Assembly: GCF_045209745.1 (NCBI RefSeq)
Contig: NZ_CP109273.1
Coordinates: forward strand, 5,580,001 to 5,644,000
DNA length: 64,000 nt
From: Micromonospora sp045209745
GTDB lineage: Bacteria > Actinomycetota > Actinomycetes > Mycobacteriales > Micromonosporaceae
Direction of reading: 5' to 3'
The notes under the pieces were generated by a model. The model saw only the letters and a program-made list of their open reading frames with translations. It was not told where the DNA came from and did not search any database. Position 1 is the stretch's first letter; the number at the start of each line of letters is the position of its first letter. Below, in pieces: positions 7,760 to 16,647 of the stretch. A program made the position numbers and the translations under genes.

Positions 7760-10318
7760 ATGATGGGACCCGGTGACATCGGCTCCGATCCGTGGGACGA
7801 ATTCCTGGCCAGGTACTTCGGCCGGGGCGAGGGAGGACGCCGACCGCCGCACCGGGTCGACATCACCCGGCTGATGACGGCTGACGCCCGGGAGATGCTG
7901 GCCGACGCGGCCCGGCGGGCCGCGCAACGCCAGAGCAGCGACCTGGACACCGACCACCTGCTCTGGGCGGCGCTGCAACGCGAACCTCTGCGCGACCTGG
8001 TACGCCGGGCCGGCGCCGACCCGGACACCCTGCTCAACGCGCTCGGCGGAAAGGGCGACGGCGCGCCGCGCGGGGAGGTGCCGCCCAACCTGTCGTTGAC
8101 CCCGGCCGCCAAGCGGGCGCTGCTCGACGCCCATCAGCTGTCCCGGGCGATGGGCGCCAACTACATCGGCCCCGAGCACATCCTGATGGCGCTGCCGCTC
8201 AACCCGGAGTCGCCGGCCGGGCGGATGCTGGCCGCCGGCCGGATCCAACCCGAGTCGTTGCAGGCCGCCAACGCCGAGCGCGGGCCGATGACCGGGCCGA
8301 AGCCGGATCGCGGCACTCCCACCCTGGACCAGTACGGGCAGGACCTCACCGACCTGGCCCGCGCCGATCAGATCGACCCGGTGATCGGGCGGGCCGACGA
8401 GATCGAGCAGGCCGTGGAGATCCTGTCCCGGCGTACCAAGAACAACCCGGTGCTGATCGGCGAGGCCGGCGTCGGCAAGACCGCGATCGTCGAGGGGTTG
8501 GCCGAGCGGATCTGCGACGGTGACGTTCCGCAGACCCTGCTCGGCAAGCGGGTCGTCCAACTCGACCTGGCCGGCCTGGTCGCCGGAACCCGGTACCGGG
8601 GCGACTTCGAGGAGCGGCTGAAAAAGGTGATCGACGAGATCCGGGCACACCGGGACGAGCTGATCATCTTCATGGACGAGATCCACACCCTGGTCGGGGC
8701 GGGGGGCGCCGGCAGTGAGGGCGGGATGGACGCGTCCAACATGCTCAAACCCGCGCTGGCCCGGGGCGAGCTGCGGGTGATCGGCGCGACGACGCTGGAC
8801 GAGTACCGCAAGAGCATCGAGAAGGACGCCGCGCTGGCCCGGCGCTTCCAGCCGGTGCTGGTGCCCGAGCCCAGCGCCGACGACACGATTGCCATCCTGC
8901 GCGGGCTGCGCGACCGGTACGAGGCCCACCACCAGGTGCGCTTCACCGACGAGGCGCTGGTCGCCGCCACTGAGCTCTCCGACCGGTACGTCACCGACCG
9001 GTTCCTGCCGGACAAGGCCATCGACCTCATCGACCAGGCCGGCGCCCGGGTGCGGTTGCGTACCCGCACCCCCGCCTCCGACGTGCGGGAGTTGGAGCAG
9101 CAACTCGACGAGGTACGCCGGGACAAGGAACAGGCCGTCACCGACGAGCAGTACGAGCGGGCCTCCACGCTGCGCGACCGGATCTCCGAGCTGGAGGAGG
9201 AGATTCGCCGCGCGAGCGGCGACGACGGGTTGTCCTCCTCGCAGGTGCCCGAGGTGGGTCCGCAGGAGATCGCCGAGGTGGTCTCCCGGGCCACCGGCAT
9301 CCCGGTCAGCCAGCTCACCGAGGAGGAACGGGACCGGCTGCTCCGCCTGGAGGGGCACCTGCACCAGAGGGTGGTCGGCCAGGACGACGCGGTCACCGCG
9401 GTCGCCGAGGCCGTCCGTCGCTCCCGAGCCGGGCTGGCCGACCCGGAGCGGCCGATGGGCAGTTTCCTGTTCCTCGGTCCGACCGGCGTCGGCAAGACCG
9501 AGCTGGCCCGCGCTCTGGCCGAGGCGTTGTTCGGCGAGGCGGACCGGATGGTCCGGGTGGACATGAGCGAGTTCCAGGAGCGGCACACGGTCAGCCGGCT
9601 GGTCGGCGCCCCACCCGGGTACGTCGGCTACGAGGAGGCCGGCCAGCTCACCGAGGCGGTGCGTCGTCGCCCGTACGCGGTGGTGCTGCTCGACGAAATC
9701 GAGAAGGCCCACCCGGACGTGTTCAACATCCTGCTCCAGGTGCTCGACGACGGGCGGCTGACCGACAGCCAGGGCCGCACGGTCAACTTCAAGAACACCG
9801 TACTGATCATGACGAGCAACCTCGGCTCCGAGCTGATCACGGGCAGCCAGCGCAGCGTCGGGTTCGGCACCGGCGCGCCCGGCAGCGAGCAGGAGCGCGA
9901 CGAACTGCGCGAGCGGCTGATGCGCCGCCTGCAGGAGAACTTCCGCCCGGAGTTCCTCAACCGCATCGACGAGGTCATCATCTTCCGCCGGCTCGAGGCT
10001 GCGCAGTTGCGCGACATCACCGCGCTGCTGCTGGAGGAGACCCGCCGCCGCATGCACGCCCAGGACCTTCAGGTGGAGTTCACCACCGCCGGTATCGACT
10101 GGCTCGCCGAGCAGGGCTACCAGCCGGAGTTCGGTGCCCGCCCGCTGCGCCGGGTGATCCAGCGGGAGGTCGACAACCACCTGTCCCGGATGCTGCTGGA
10201 GTCGGCGATCTCACCCGGGCAGAAGGTCGTCGTGGATGTCCGTGACGGCGCGCTCACCTTCGACGTGATCGCGGGGGAGCGGGGGTATACCGCCGCCACG
10301 ACAACACACCCGCGATGA
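7760..10318 (+). CDS. ClpC-type AAA+ ATPase (Clp protease ATP-binding subunit)
   Basis: 852 residues. Order: Clp N-domain repeats (about 40-160), first AAA+ with Walker A GEAGVGKT (234-241) and Walker B IIFMDEIH, a UVR-like coiled segment (DEQYERASTLRDRISELEEEI), second AAA+ with GPTGVGKT and VVLLDEIEKAH, and the C-terminal D2-small domain. The loop QRSVGFGTG after the second Walker B matches the hydrophobic-G-F loop that docks on ClpP, so it should feed a protease rather than act like ClpB. A short middle domain also fits ClpC. GGAGGAG precedes the ATG at 7760 (or the adjacent 7763). Confidence 0.93.
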   Translation: MMGPGDIGSDPWDEFLARYFGRGEGGRRPPHRVDITRLMTADAREMLADAARRAAQRQSSDLDTDHLLWAALQREPLRDLVRRAGADPDTLLNALGGKGDGAPRGEVPPNLSLTPAAKRALLDAHQLSRAMGANYIGPEHILMALPLNPESPAGRMLAAGRIQPESLQAANAERGPMTGPKPDRGTPTLDQYGQDLTDLARADQIDPVIGRADEIEQAVEILSRRTKNNPVLIGEAGVGKTAIVEGLAERICDGDVPQTLLGKRVVQLDLAGLVAGTRYRGDFEERLKKVIDEIRAHRDELIIFMDEIHTLVGAGGAGSEGGMDASNMLKPALARGELRVIGATTLDEYRKSIEKDAALARRFQPVLVPEPSADDTIAILRGLRDRYEAHHQVRFTDEALVAATELSDRYVTDRFLPDKAIDLIDQAGARVRLRTRTPASDVRELEQQLDEVRRDKEQAVTDEQYERASTLRDRISELEEEIRRASGDDGLSSSQVPEVGPQEIAEVVSRATGIPVSQLTEEERDRLLRLEGHLHQRVVGQDDAVTAVAEAVRRSRAGLADPERPMGSFLFLGPTGVGKTELARALAEALFGEADRMVRVDMSEFQERHTVSRLVGAPPGYVGYEEAGQLTEAVRRRPYAVVLLDEIEKAHPDVFNILLQVLDDGRLTDSQGRTVNFKNTVLIMTSNLGSELITGSQRSVGFGTGAPGSEQERDELRERLMRRLQENFRPEFLNRIDEVIIFRRLEAAQLRDITALLLEETRRRMHAQDLQVEFTTAGIDWLAEQGYQPEFGARPLRRVIQREVDNHLSRMLLESAISPGQKVVVDVRDGALTFDVIAGERGYTAATTTHPR

Positions 10319-10515
10319 GCGGGCCAGCGCGCCGAGGCGAGACCGAAAACCCGCAGGAGCCCGCGAAACCCCGGGACGAGGACGACCATCCCGACCCGAT
10401 CCTGGCGCCGCCCACCGCGAACCCCCGCAGGACGCGGGTGCCTGCGGAGGGCCTGCACCCGAAGACCGACCAGGACGACCCGGAGACGTCCGGGCCGCCG
10501 GCGAGAGGAGACCTG

Positions 10516-10866
10516 ATGGTACGCGAAGCGCGGCTCGACCCCGAGGTGGAAGTGCTCTGGGAGGACTTCCATGCCGAGGTCAACGTCCCGTCCGAGCAAC
10601 TGCGGACCTGGCTGCTGACCAGGGGTTCCGGGGAGGAGTCGTTCAGCCCGAACCCGAACCTCGACCTGCCCCAGCCGGGCCGGGAGATCCTCAAGGTGCT
10701 GAACAAACGCAAGGTTGATCTCACCCCGGAGGACATCGAGGTGATGCGGGAGGCGGTCGAGCGGATCCGTGAGCTGATGGACGCCAAGCCGCAGCGCGGC
10801 AACGCCGACGACAACTGGCGGCACTCGCTGCTCGACCTGGGACACGACCCGCTCATCGAACTCTGA
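10516..10866 (+). CDS. DUF3140-family protein
   Basis: 116 residues resembling DUF3140: VLWEDFHAEVNVPSEQLRTW near the start and REILKVLNKRKVDLTPEDIEVMREAVERI in the second half. Function is unknown for the family. AGGAG six bases before the ATG at 10516 supports this start. The frame is also open back to an ATG at 10315 that overlaps the Clp stop (ATGA) and would add 67 low-complexity, Pro/Asp-rich residues. That longer form cannot be ruled out. It probably shares a transcript with the Clp gene, ending at the terminator around 10900. Confidence 0.75.
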   Translation: MVREARLDPEVEVLWEDFHAEVNVPSEQLRTWLLTRGSGEESFSPNPNLDLPQPGREILKVLNKRKVDLTPEDIEVMREAVERIRELMDAKPQRGNADDNWRHSLLDLGHDPLIEL

Positions 10867-10877
10867 GCGGTGCACGC

Positions 10878-10922
10878 GCGACGACGGTGCCATCCCGGGC
10901 AGGGACGGCACCGTCGCGTCGC
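10878..10922. terminator. Bidirectional terminator hairpin
   Basis: A long inverted repeat, CGACGGTGCCATCCC / GGGACGGCACCGTCG with one G-T pair, extended by GCG/CGC on the outside and a short GGGCA loop. It lies between the convergent DUF3140 gene and the small gene at 10924. Confidence 0.75.
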
Positions 10923-10923
10923 G

Positions 10924-11169
10924 CTACTGGCCCTGGTCGGGCTCCATACTGGCGATGGTCAGCCCCGCCGTGTCGGCGGCGGCGTCCCGCTCCCCCCGGG
11001 TCCGGTCCTCCCGGCTGAGCAGGTTGGCGTACTCGGTGACGTCGGCCGGGTCGGGCACCGCCGGTAGGCGGCGCAGGAACGCCTCCACCTCGCGGGTGGC
11101 GGCGGTGTGCGCGGCGGCCGCCTGGCGCAGCACTTCGCGGTCGTCGGCGGGCGGGTAGAGGTCGGTCAT
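10924..11169 (-). CDS. Small hypothetical protein
   Basis: 81 residues starting MTDLYPPADDREVLRQAAAA. It is hydrophilic and helical, with no signal peptide, membrane segment or known motif (contains EVEAFLRRLPAVPDPADVTEY and LLSREDRTRGERDAAAD). The ATG at 11169 is preferred to a longer reading from 11190 because coding-type composition begins there. It stands alone between a terminator hairpin and the LysR gene, transcribed in the same direction as the latter with a 60-bp gap. Function unknown. Confidence 0.55.
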   Translation of the reverse strand: MTDLYPPADDREVLRQAAAAHTAATREVEAFLRRLPAVPDPADVTEYANLLSREDRTRGERDAAADTAGLTIASMEPDQGQ

Positions 11170-11229
11170 GTTTGCCAGATACCCGGCCAACGGCGGTTCG
11201 CACCGCCACCGGCCGGGATTACCTCCCGC

Positions 11230-12210
11230 TCAGCACGGTCGGACCCCGCTGGCCTGCCGGACGCCGAACCCGGGGTTGCGCAACAGCCAGGCCAGGTACG
11301 CGGGATGCGGGGCCAACGAGTCCACGTACGCCGCCTTGGCCGTCTCCAACACCCGCTCGGCCTCCTGTGCGGCGGGGGAGTCCGGATGCCAACCGAGCAG
11401 CAGCCGCCAGCGCAGCGGTATGCCGGCCAGCCGACGGGTGACCAACCCGGCCACCGGGCGGAACGTCGCCTGACACAGCGCCACCGCCACGCCGGCGTCC
11501 ACCAGGTCGACACAGCCGCGGATGTCGGTCTCGTACACCTTCCGGGGGGTGAAGCCGGCGCGGGCGCAGGCCGCGGCGAAGCAGTCGCCGAAGCAGCCGT
11601 CGCCCGGCGCCGCCACCCACTGCTCGTGGCGCAGGTCCGCCAGGCGCACCTCGTCCTGCGCCGCGAGGGGGTGCGTCTCCGGCAGCAGCACCAGCACCGG
11701 GTCGATGGCCACCTCCTGCCAGCTCAACCCGGAGCCGACCGACGGGCTGGCGTCGCCGCACACGCCGGTGAGCGCGAAGTCCAGTCGGCCGCCCGCCACC
11801 AACTGCGCCAACTCGTCCACCGACCAGGAGGCGTACGTGGTGATCTGGGCAGGGGGCTGCTCGGCCGCCAACCGGTGCACCAGCCGGCCCAGGATCGGGC
11901 TGTTCACCCCACCGAACCGGTGGCACGGCGGCGCGTCGCCGGCCCCGGCCAGGCGGGCCGCCTCGTCCTGCAGCCCCTTCATCGCCGGCAGCAGCACCCG
12001 GGCCCGGGCCAGCACCAGCTCACCGAGCGCGGTGGGCCGGGCACCGCGCCGGTCCCGGTCGAACAGCGGGCCGCCCAGTATCCGCTCGATGCGCTGGAGT
12101 TGGGCGGTGAGCGCCGGCTGGGCCAGGCCGAGCGCCGACGCCGCCTTCGTCACACTCCCCGTCTCCGCGATCGCGCAGACCACCCGCAGGTGACGCAGCT
12201 CCAGGTTCAT
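11230..12210 (-). CDS. LysR-family transcriptional regulator
   Basis: 326 residues. The N-terminal winged helix is standard: MNLELRHLRVVCAIAETGSV, TKAASALGLAQPALTAQLQR, then ILGGPLFDRDRRGARPTALG. The rest is the periplasmic-binding-like effector domain with a region rich in Gly/Asp (WVAAPGDGCFGDCFAAACARAG), which includes two close cysteines that could be redox or metal sensitive (inference). The ATG at 12210 matches the family start; a longer open frame to 12405 is not needed. No adjacent divergent target gene exists, so its regulon is not visible here. Confidence 0.9.
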   Translation of the reverse strand: MNLELRHLRVVCAIAETGSVTKAASALGLAQPALTAQLQRIERILGGPLFDRDRRGARPTALGELVLARARVLLPAMKGLQDEAARLAGAGDAPPCHRFGGVNSPILGRLVHRLAAEQPPAQITTYASWSVDELAQLVAGGRLDFALTGVCGDASPSVGSGLSWQEVAIDPVLVLLPETHPLAAQDEVRLADLRHEQWVAAPGDGCFGDCFAAACARAGFTPRKVYETDIRGCVDLVDAGVAVALCQATFRPVAGLVTRRLAGIPLRWRLLLGWHPDSPAAQEAERVLETAKAAYVDSLAPHPAYLAWLLRNPGFGVRQASGVRPC

Positions 12211-12296
12211 ACGGTGACGGTAGGACCACGCGTCAGCCGGCGGAATAGCCTGAGCAGATTGGTGATAATGAATGCAGTGGCGAGTGCCGCCGCTTC

Positions 12297-12905
12297 TCAG
12301 TCCCGGGGTGGCTCCGGCAGGTCCGCCAGGTACGTCGGCCGGCGGGTCACCGCGTCGAGCACCTTGTCCACCACGCCGACCGCCGGTTCCACGATCCGGT
12401 TCCACGGAGGGGTGGCCGGGGTGCCCGGGTGCGGTCGGGTCGGCGCCGCCTCCGTGGCGATCTCCAGCCGGTTGCCGAGCCGGATCAGCTCCTCCTCGGT
12501 CGCGGCCGCGCGCAGCCCGGTGACGAGCGCGCCCACCCCGTCGACGTGCTGGCGGACCCGCTCGGCGACCTCGGTCAGCGCCTCGTCCGTCACACCTTTC
12601 AGGGCGCTCAGCAGGCCGGCGTCGGCGCTGATCACGGCGTCCACCCGCTCGGTGGCGGCCGGCAGCGCGGCGCGTACCGCCGGCAGCAGGTACTGCTCCT
12701 CGGCGGACAGGTGCCGCGACAGCGCGGCGGTGAGCACCGCCAGCCCCTCCTGGGGCGTGGCGTCCGGGCCGGTCAGCTGGTCCAGCAACGCCAGCAGTTG
12801 GCGGTGCTCCCGGTCGAGGATGTCGGCGATGCTGCGACCACCGGGCCGGTAGCCCTCCTCGGGTGCGGGCACGGGCGGCAGCGGCGGCAGGGGAACGGTG
12901 GACAT
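12297..12905 (-). CDS. Hemerythrin (HHE) domain protein
   Basis: 202 residues. After a Pro-rich start comes a four-helix HHE-type domain: ILDREHRQLLALLDQLTG and LSRHLSAEEQYLLPAV carry the expected His and Glu ligands for a diiron centre. The C-terminal part (PTRPHPGTPATPPWNRIVEP) is Pro-rich and typical of actinobacterial HHE proteins. GGAGG lies five bases before the ATG at 12905. It may bind oxygen, NO or iron. It is divergent from the M20 peptidase gene. Confidence 0.85.
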   Translation of the reverse strand: MSTVPLPPLPPVPAPEEGYRPGGRSIADILDREHRQLLALLDQLTGPDATPQEGLAVLTAALSRHLSAEEQYLLPAVRAALPAATERVDAVISADAGLLSALKGVTDEALTEVAERVRQHVDGVGALVTGLRAAATEEELIRLGNRLEIATEAAPTRPHPGTPATPPWNRIVEPAVGVVDKVLDAVTRRPTYLADLPEPPRD

Positions 12906-13087
12906 GATGCCCTCCTCGACTGGCGGGCGAAAGCTCCGGCAGGATTGTGTGGTCGTGGGCGGCGGTACCCGAACGCGGTCACGGCGAAACCATCCCGTCG
13001 ATGCGTCGGCCCGTGCGCACCGGTACGCCGGCCCCTCCGGGCCGGTGCGCCGGCCCGTCGACCACCTCGGGCTGGTATGAAGAGGCG

Positions 13088-14416
13088 ATGACGAGCGATG
13101 CCGCCTCCGCCCGACCCGACCCGACCGCAGAGGTCGTGGACCTCTGCCGCGACCTGCTGCGTATCGACACCACCAACACGGGGGACAACGACACCAGCGT
13201 CGGCGAGCGCCGCGCGGCCGAGTACGTGGCGGAGAAGCTCGCCGAGGTGGGTGTGGAGTCCGTCCTGCACGAGTCCGCACCAGGCCGGGCGAACGTGGTG
13301 GCCCGCATCCCGGGCACCGACCCGAGCCGGGGCGCGCTGCTGGTGCACGGCCACCTGGACGTGGTGCCCGCCGACGCCGACGAGTGGTCCGTGCACCCGT
13401 TCTCCGGCGAGTTGCGTGACGGCTACCTGTGGGGCCGGGGCGCGATCGACATGAAGGACTTCGACGCGATGGTGCTCGCCGTGGTGCGGCACTGGCAGCG
13501 CACCGGCGTACGGCCCCCGCGCGACATCGTGCTCACGTACACCGCCGACGAGGAGGCGGGCGGCGACTACGGCGCGCGCTTCCTCGTCGAGCGGCACCGG
13601 GAGCTCTTCGACGACTGCACCGAGGCGATCGGTGAGGTCGGCGGCTTCTCATACTCGGTCAACGACAGTCAGCGGCTCTATTTGATCGAGACCGCCGAGA
13701 AGGGGCTGGACTGGCTGCGGCTGCACGCCAAGGGCCGCCCCGGGCACGGCTCGATGATGCACGACGACAACGCGGTCACCGCGCTCGCCGAGGCGGTCGC
13801 CCGGATCGGCCGGCACCGCTTCCCGGTGGTGGTCACCGACACCGTGCGGGCCTTCCTGGAGGAGGTTTCCGACCTGCTCGGCGTCGAGCTGGACCCGGAG
13901 GACCCGGAGACGGCCATCGCCAAGCTCGGACCGATCGCCAACATCATCGGCGCGACCATCCGCAACACCGCCAACCCGACCCGGTTGAGCGCCGGCTACA
14001 AGGACAACGTCATCCCCGGCCGGGCCACCGCCACCATCGACTGCCGCAGCCTGCCCGGCCAGTCCGAGCTGCTGGAGCGGCAGCTGCGCGACCTGGTCGG
14101 CCCGGACATCGCGATCGAGTACATCCAGCGGCAGCCAGCGCTGGAAACCACCTTCGACGGTGACCTGGTCGAGGCCATGTCGGCGGCCCTGCGAGCGGAG
14201 GACCCAGGGGCGCGGCCGGTGCCGTACATGCTCTCCGGAGGCACCGACGCCAAGGCGTTCTCGCAGCTCGGCGTCCGCTGCTTCGGGTTCGCCCCGCTTC
14301 GGCTGCCCGCCGACCTGAACTTCTCGGCGTTGTTCCACGGCATCGACGAGCGCGTTCCGGTGGACGGACTACAGTTCGGCGTGCGGGTTCTCGACCGGTT
14401 CCTCCGGACCTGCTAG
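13088..14416 (+). CDS. M20/M25/M40-family metallopeptidase
   Basis: 442 residues with the dizinc exopeptidase signature: LLVHGHLDVVPADADEW (His and Asp ligands), GRGAIDMKDFDAM (bridging Asp), and TADEEAGGDYGA (catalytic Glu and Glu ligand). A lid/dimerisation domain follows (GRPGHGSMMHDDNAV), then a C-terminal SGGTDAKAFSQLG and a last His in ALFHGIDERVP. Family members are dipeptidases or amidohydrolases acting in the cytosol. The ATG at 13088 begins MTSDAASARPDPTAE; a longer frame upstream overlaps the divergent hemerythrin promoter and is unlikely. It is followed 58 bp later by an unknown gene. Confidence 0.92.
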   Translation: MTSDAASARPDPTAEVVDLCRDLLRIDTTNTGDNDTSVGERRAAEYVAEKLAEVGVESVLHESAPGRANVVARIPGTDPSRGALLVHGHLDVVPADADEWSVHPFSGELRDGYLWGRGAIDMKDFDAMVLAVVRHWQRTGVRPPRDIVLTYTADEEAGGDYGARFLVERHRELFDDCTEAIGEVGGFSYSVNDSQRLYLIETAEKGLDWLRLHAKGRPGHGSMMHDDNAVTALAEAVARIGRHRFPVVVTDTVRAFLEEVSDLLGVELDPEDPETAIAKLGPIANIIGATIRNTANPTRLSAGYKDNVIPGRATATIDCRSLPGQSELLERQLRDLVGPDIAIEYIQRQPALETTFDGDLVEAMSAALRAEDPGARPVPYMLSGGTDAKAFSQLGVRCFGFAPLRLPADLNFSALFHGIDERVPVDGLQFGVRVLDRFLRTC

Positions 14417-14473
14417 CCGTGTCCGGCAGTTGCCGCCGGCGCGCAACCTCCCATCGTGAAGGGACTGCCCCAC

Positions 14474-15142
14474 ATGACCGACCAGAACGGTGAGCTGGAC
14501 GTCGCTCTCGAGCGCGTGATCGAAGCGGCCCGCCACCACCTGGCCGCCGTACGCGCCGCTCAGGGCCGCGTCGACGACGACGACGTCTGGCAGGCGTACG
14601 TGGCGTTGAACAACGCCTCCTTCGCGTACGACGAGCGGCTGCTCGACGCCTTCGGTGAGGTGACGCCGTGGGATGTCGACTCGATCGACCCGGACGAGGC
14701 TGACGAGCGCTTCGGCGGCGCCGACGGGGCCGAGGCCAGCGACCCGCACCCCCGGGTGATCTCGGTGCGCCAGCGCCGTGACTACCGGGTGCCGAGCGTC
14801 TCGGCGCTGCTGCGGGTGGCCGAGGCGGCCCGCCGCGAGGGCACCCCGGAGGACGACGAGCCGGCACCGGTGGAGGGCGTCGGCGAGGCGGTGCTGGAGC
14901 TGCTGCAGAGCGGCGACGGCTCACTCGGCGCGTTGGACGTCCCCGAGCTGGAACCGCTCGACGGGGTGGTCATGGTCAGCGAGGTGGGCACTCCGGTCGA
15001 CCTGGAGTCGTTCGACGACGACGACGCCGCCGGCCCGTTCCAGCCAGCGGTCGACGACCGGCTGGTCGGCCGGCTCGATGAGCACCCGTTCCTGGAGCTC
15101 GACGACGACCACGACCACGACCACGCCGGGCACCAGCACTAG
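14474..15142 (+). CDS. Hypothetical acidic protein with His/Asp-rich tail
   Basis: 222 residues from the ATG at 14474 (a GTG at 14456 would add six). The N-terminal 60 residues are helical (LDVALERVIEAARHHLAAVR); the rest is strongly acidic. It ends in a Asp/His run, DDDHDHDHAGHQH, which could bind metal. The last codons and the stop are part of an 18-bp tandem repeat that continues past the stop. Family not recognised. It follows the M20 peptidase gene and is closed by a strong terminator. Confidence 0.75.
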   Translation: MTDQNGELDVALERVIEAARHHLAAVRAAQGRVDDDDVWQAYVALNNASFAYDERLLDAFGEVTPWDVDSIDPDEADERFGGADGAEASDPHPRVISVRQRRDYRVPSVSALLRVAEAARREGTPEDDEPAPVEGVGEAVLELLQSGDGSLGALDVPELEPLDGVVMVSEVGTPVDLESFDDDDAAGPFQPAVDDRLVGRLDEHPFLELDDDHDHDHAGHQH

Positions 15143-15178
15143 GCCGGGCACCAGCACTAGGCCGGGCACCAGCACTAC
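15125..15178. repeat. 18-bp tandem repeat, three copies, spanning a stop codon
   Basis: Three head-to-tail copies of gccgggcaccagcactag (15125-15142, 15143-15160, 15161-15178; the last ends in c). The first copy encodes AGHQH plus the TAG stop of the preceding gene; the other two lie downstream in the same frame. Confidence 0.9.
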
Positions 15179-15182
15179 GCCG

Positions 15183-15220
15183 GGTGCCGCCCGGGGCCCG
15201 AGCGGGCCCCGGGCGGCACC
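15183..15220. terminator. Strong terminator hairpin
   Basis: A perfect 17-bp stem, GGTGCCGCCCGGGGCCC, with loop GAGC and a following GCCCGGTTTT. It separates the acidic-protein gene from the convergent DUF5703 gene. Confidence 0.9.
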
Positions 15221-15229
15221 GCCCGGTTT

Positions 15230-15430
15230 TCAGTACGACAGGTCCGGCTGCGGCTGGTTGACCCTCCGACGACGCAGCACCACCTGCCGCGTGCCGTCCC
15301 GGTACAGCCGCACCCGGGCCAACTCCCATCCGGAGAACTCCGCCTGGATCGCCAACTGCGCCGCCGCGGTCAACCGGTCGACGTTCGGCGGCAGCCGCAG
15401 CGGCGCGTATTCGTAGTCCATGCCATCCAT
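15230..15430 (-). CDS. DUF5703-family small protein
   Basis: 66 residues, MDGMDYEYAPLRLPPNVDRL and on, through WELARVRLYRDGTRQVVLRR, which is the core of DUF5703. The family is small, actinobacterial and of unknown function. The start is uncertain between two in-frame ATGs three codons apart (15430 and 15421), and no good ribosome binding site is visible. A longer open frame to 15592 has poor coding character. It lies against the terminator of the preceding convergent gene. Confidence 0.65.
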   Translation of the reverse strand: MDGMDYEYAPLRLPPNVDRLTAAAQLAIQAEFSGWELARVRLYRDGTRQVVLRRRRVNQPQPDLSY

Positions 15431-15813
15431 GCTGCCCAGCCCAGCGGCCGTTCGCCACCCTCTCCAGGGTGACCAACGACGCTGCCGTGGGCGGTTCGTG
15501 GTCGGGGCGTTGGACGAGACTTGGCGATCGACATCTGCCCGCAGGCGTACGCCGACGGGGTGCGCGCCGACGAAGGTGATAAGCGAGACCAACCTGCTCG
15601 GCGGCTAGTTCGGGTCGCTGGCGGCCGGGCCACCGGGCGAAGGCCCCGCTGAGACCTTTGTACGCCTGCGGCCTGGCTCTGCACAGCCCCACGCTTGTCC
15701 CCCGCGAGAGCTACCCGCAAGTGTCCACCGCACGGTGACGATTCCCGGTCCGCGAATCCATAGCGTTCCAGGTGACCCGTGGCGCTCCGGCCGCACCTCT
15801 CGAAGGAACCATC

Positions 15814-16647
15814 ATGCGTGTGTTGAAGCAGATCTTGGCCGTCGTGGCGGTCAGTCTCGTCGGCAACCGGGCCGTCGCGGCGGTGCAGGGCAACCCCTGG
15901 CTCACCCTGGCCCTCGGGATGGCGACCGCCGTGGCCGCGCTCCTCATGTACGGGTGGGTGGTGCGCCGTACCGAACGACGTGAGGTCACGGAGCTGGCCC
16001 GGGCCGGGGCCGGCACCCGGATCGCCCGAGGGACGTTGATCGGGTTCGCCACGTTCGTCGCCGTCATCGTCAACATCGCCGTGCTGGGCGGCTACCACGT
16101 GCACGGCATGGGTTCGGTGACCGGCGTGGTGGGGCTGTTCGGCTTCATGGCCGCCGTGGCCGTGACCGAGGAGTTGCTCTACCGGGGCCTGCTGTTCCGT
16201 CTCGTCGAGGAACGCCTCGGGACCTGGCTCTCGCTGCTGCTGACCGGCGTGCTGTTCGGCCTGATCCACCTGCTCAACCCGGACGCCAGCCTGTGGGGCG
16301 CGACCGCCATCGCGGTCGAGGCGGGCTTCATGCTCGCCGCCTGCTACGCCGCCACCCGCAACCTCTGGGTGCCGATCGGGCTGCACTTCGGCTGGAACTT
16401 CGCCGCCGGGGGGATCTTCAGCGTCGTGGTCTCCGGAAACGGCGAGTCGACGGGGCTGCTGGACGCCACGATGTCGGGCCCGATGCTGCTCAGCGGCGGC
16501 GACTTCGGGCCGGAGGGCAGCCTGTATTCGGTGCTGGCGGGGCTGGTACTGACCGTGGTGTTCCTGTGGCTGGCCCATCGCCGCGGTCGCATCGTCCCGC
16601 GTCGCCGCGCGGTCGACGCGCCGGCGGCAGGCGTTACCGTCTCCTGA
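15814..16647 (+). CDS. CPBP-family intramembrane metalloprotease
   Basis: 277 residues with about seven or eight hydrophobic segments. The CPBP (Abi/CAAX-protease) motifs are present: EELLYRGLLFR (EExxxR) near residue 120, FGLIHLLNP with the second-motif His, and LHFGWNFAAGG with the third. These proteins cleave or modify membrane substrates; some give bacteriocin self-immunity. The ATG at 15814 is preceded by GAAGGAA. The next gene, a broken response regulator, begins at its 3' end. Confidence 0.88.
   Translation: MRVLKQILAVVAVSLVGNRAVAAVQGNPWLTLALGMATAVAALLMYGWVVRRTERREVTELARAGAGTRIARGTLIGFATFVAVIVNIAVLGGYHVHGMGSVTGVVGLFGFMAAVAVTEELLYRGLLFRLVEERLGTWLSLLLTGVLFGLIHLLNPDASLWGATAIAVEAGFMLAACYAATRNLWVPIGLHFGWNFAAGGIFSVVVSGNGESTGLLDATMSGPMLLSGGDFGPEGSLYSVLAGLVLTVVFLWLAHRRGRIVPRRRAVDAPAAGVTVS

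Noticed and set aside
7742..10180. An 812-residue minus-strand open frame
   Set aside because: Antisense shadow of the Clp ATPase gene, with no motif of its own.
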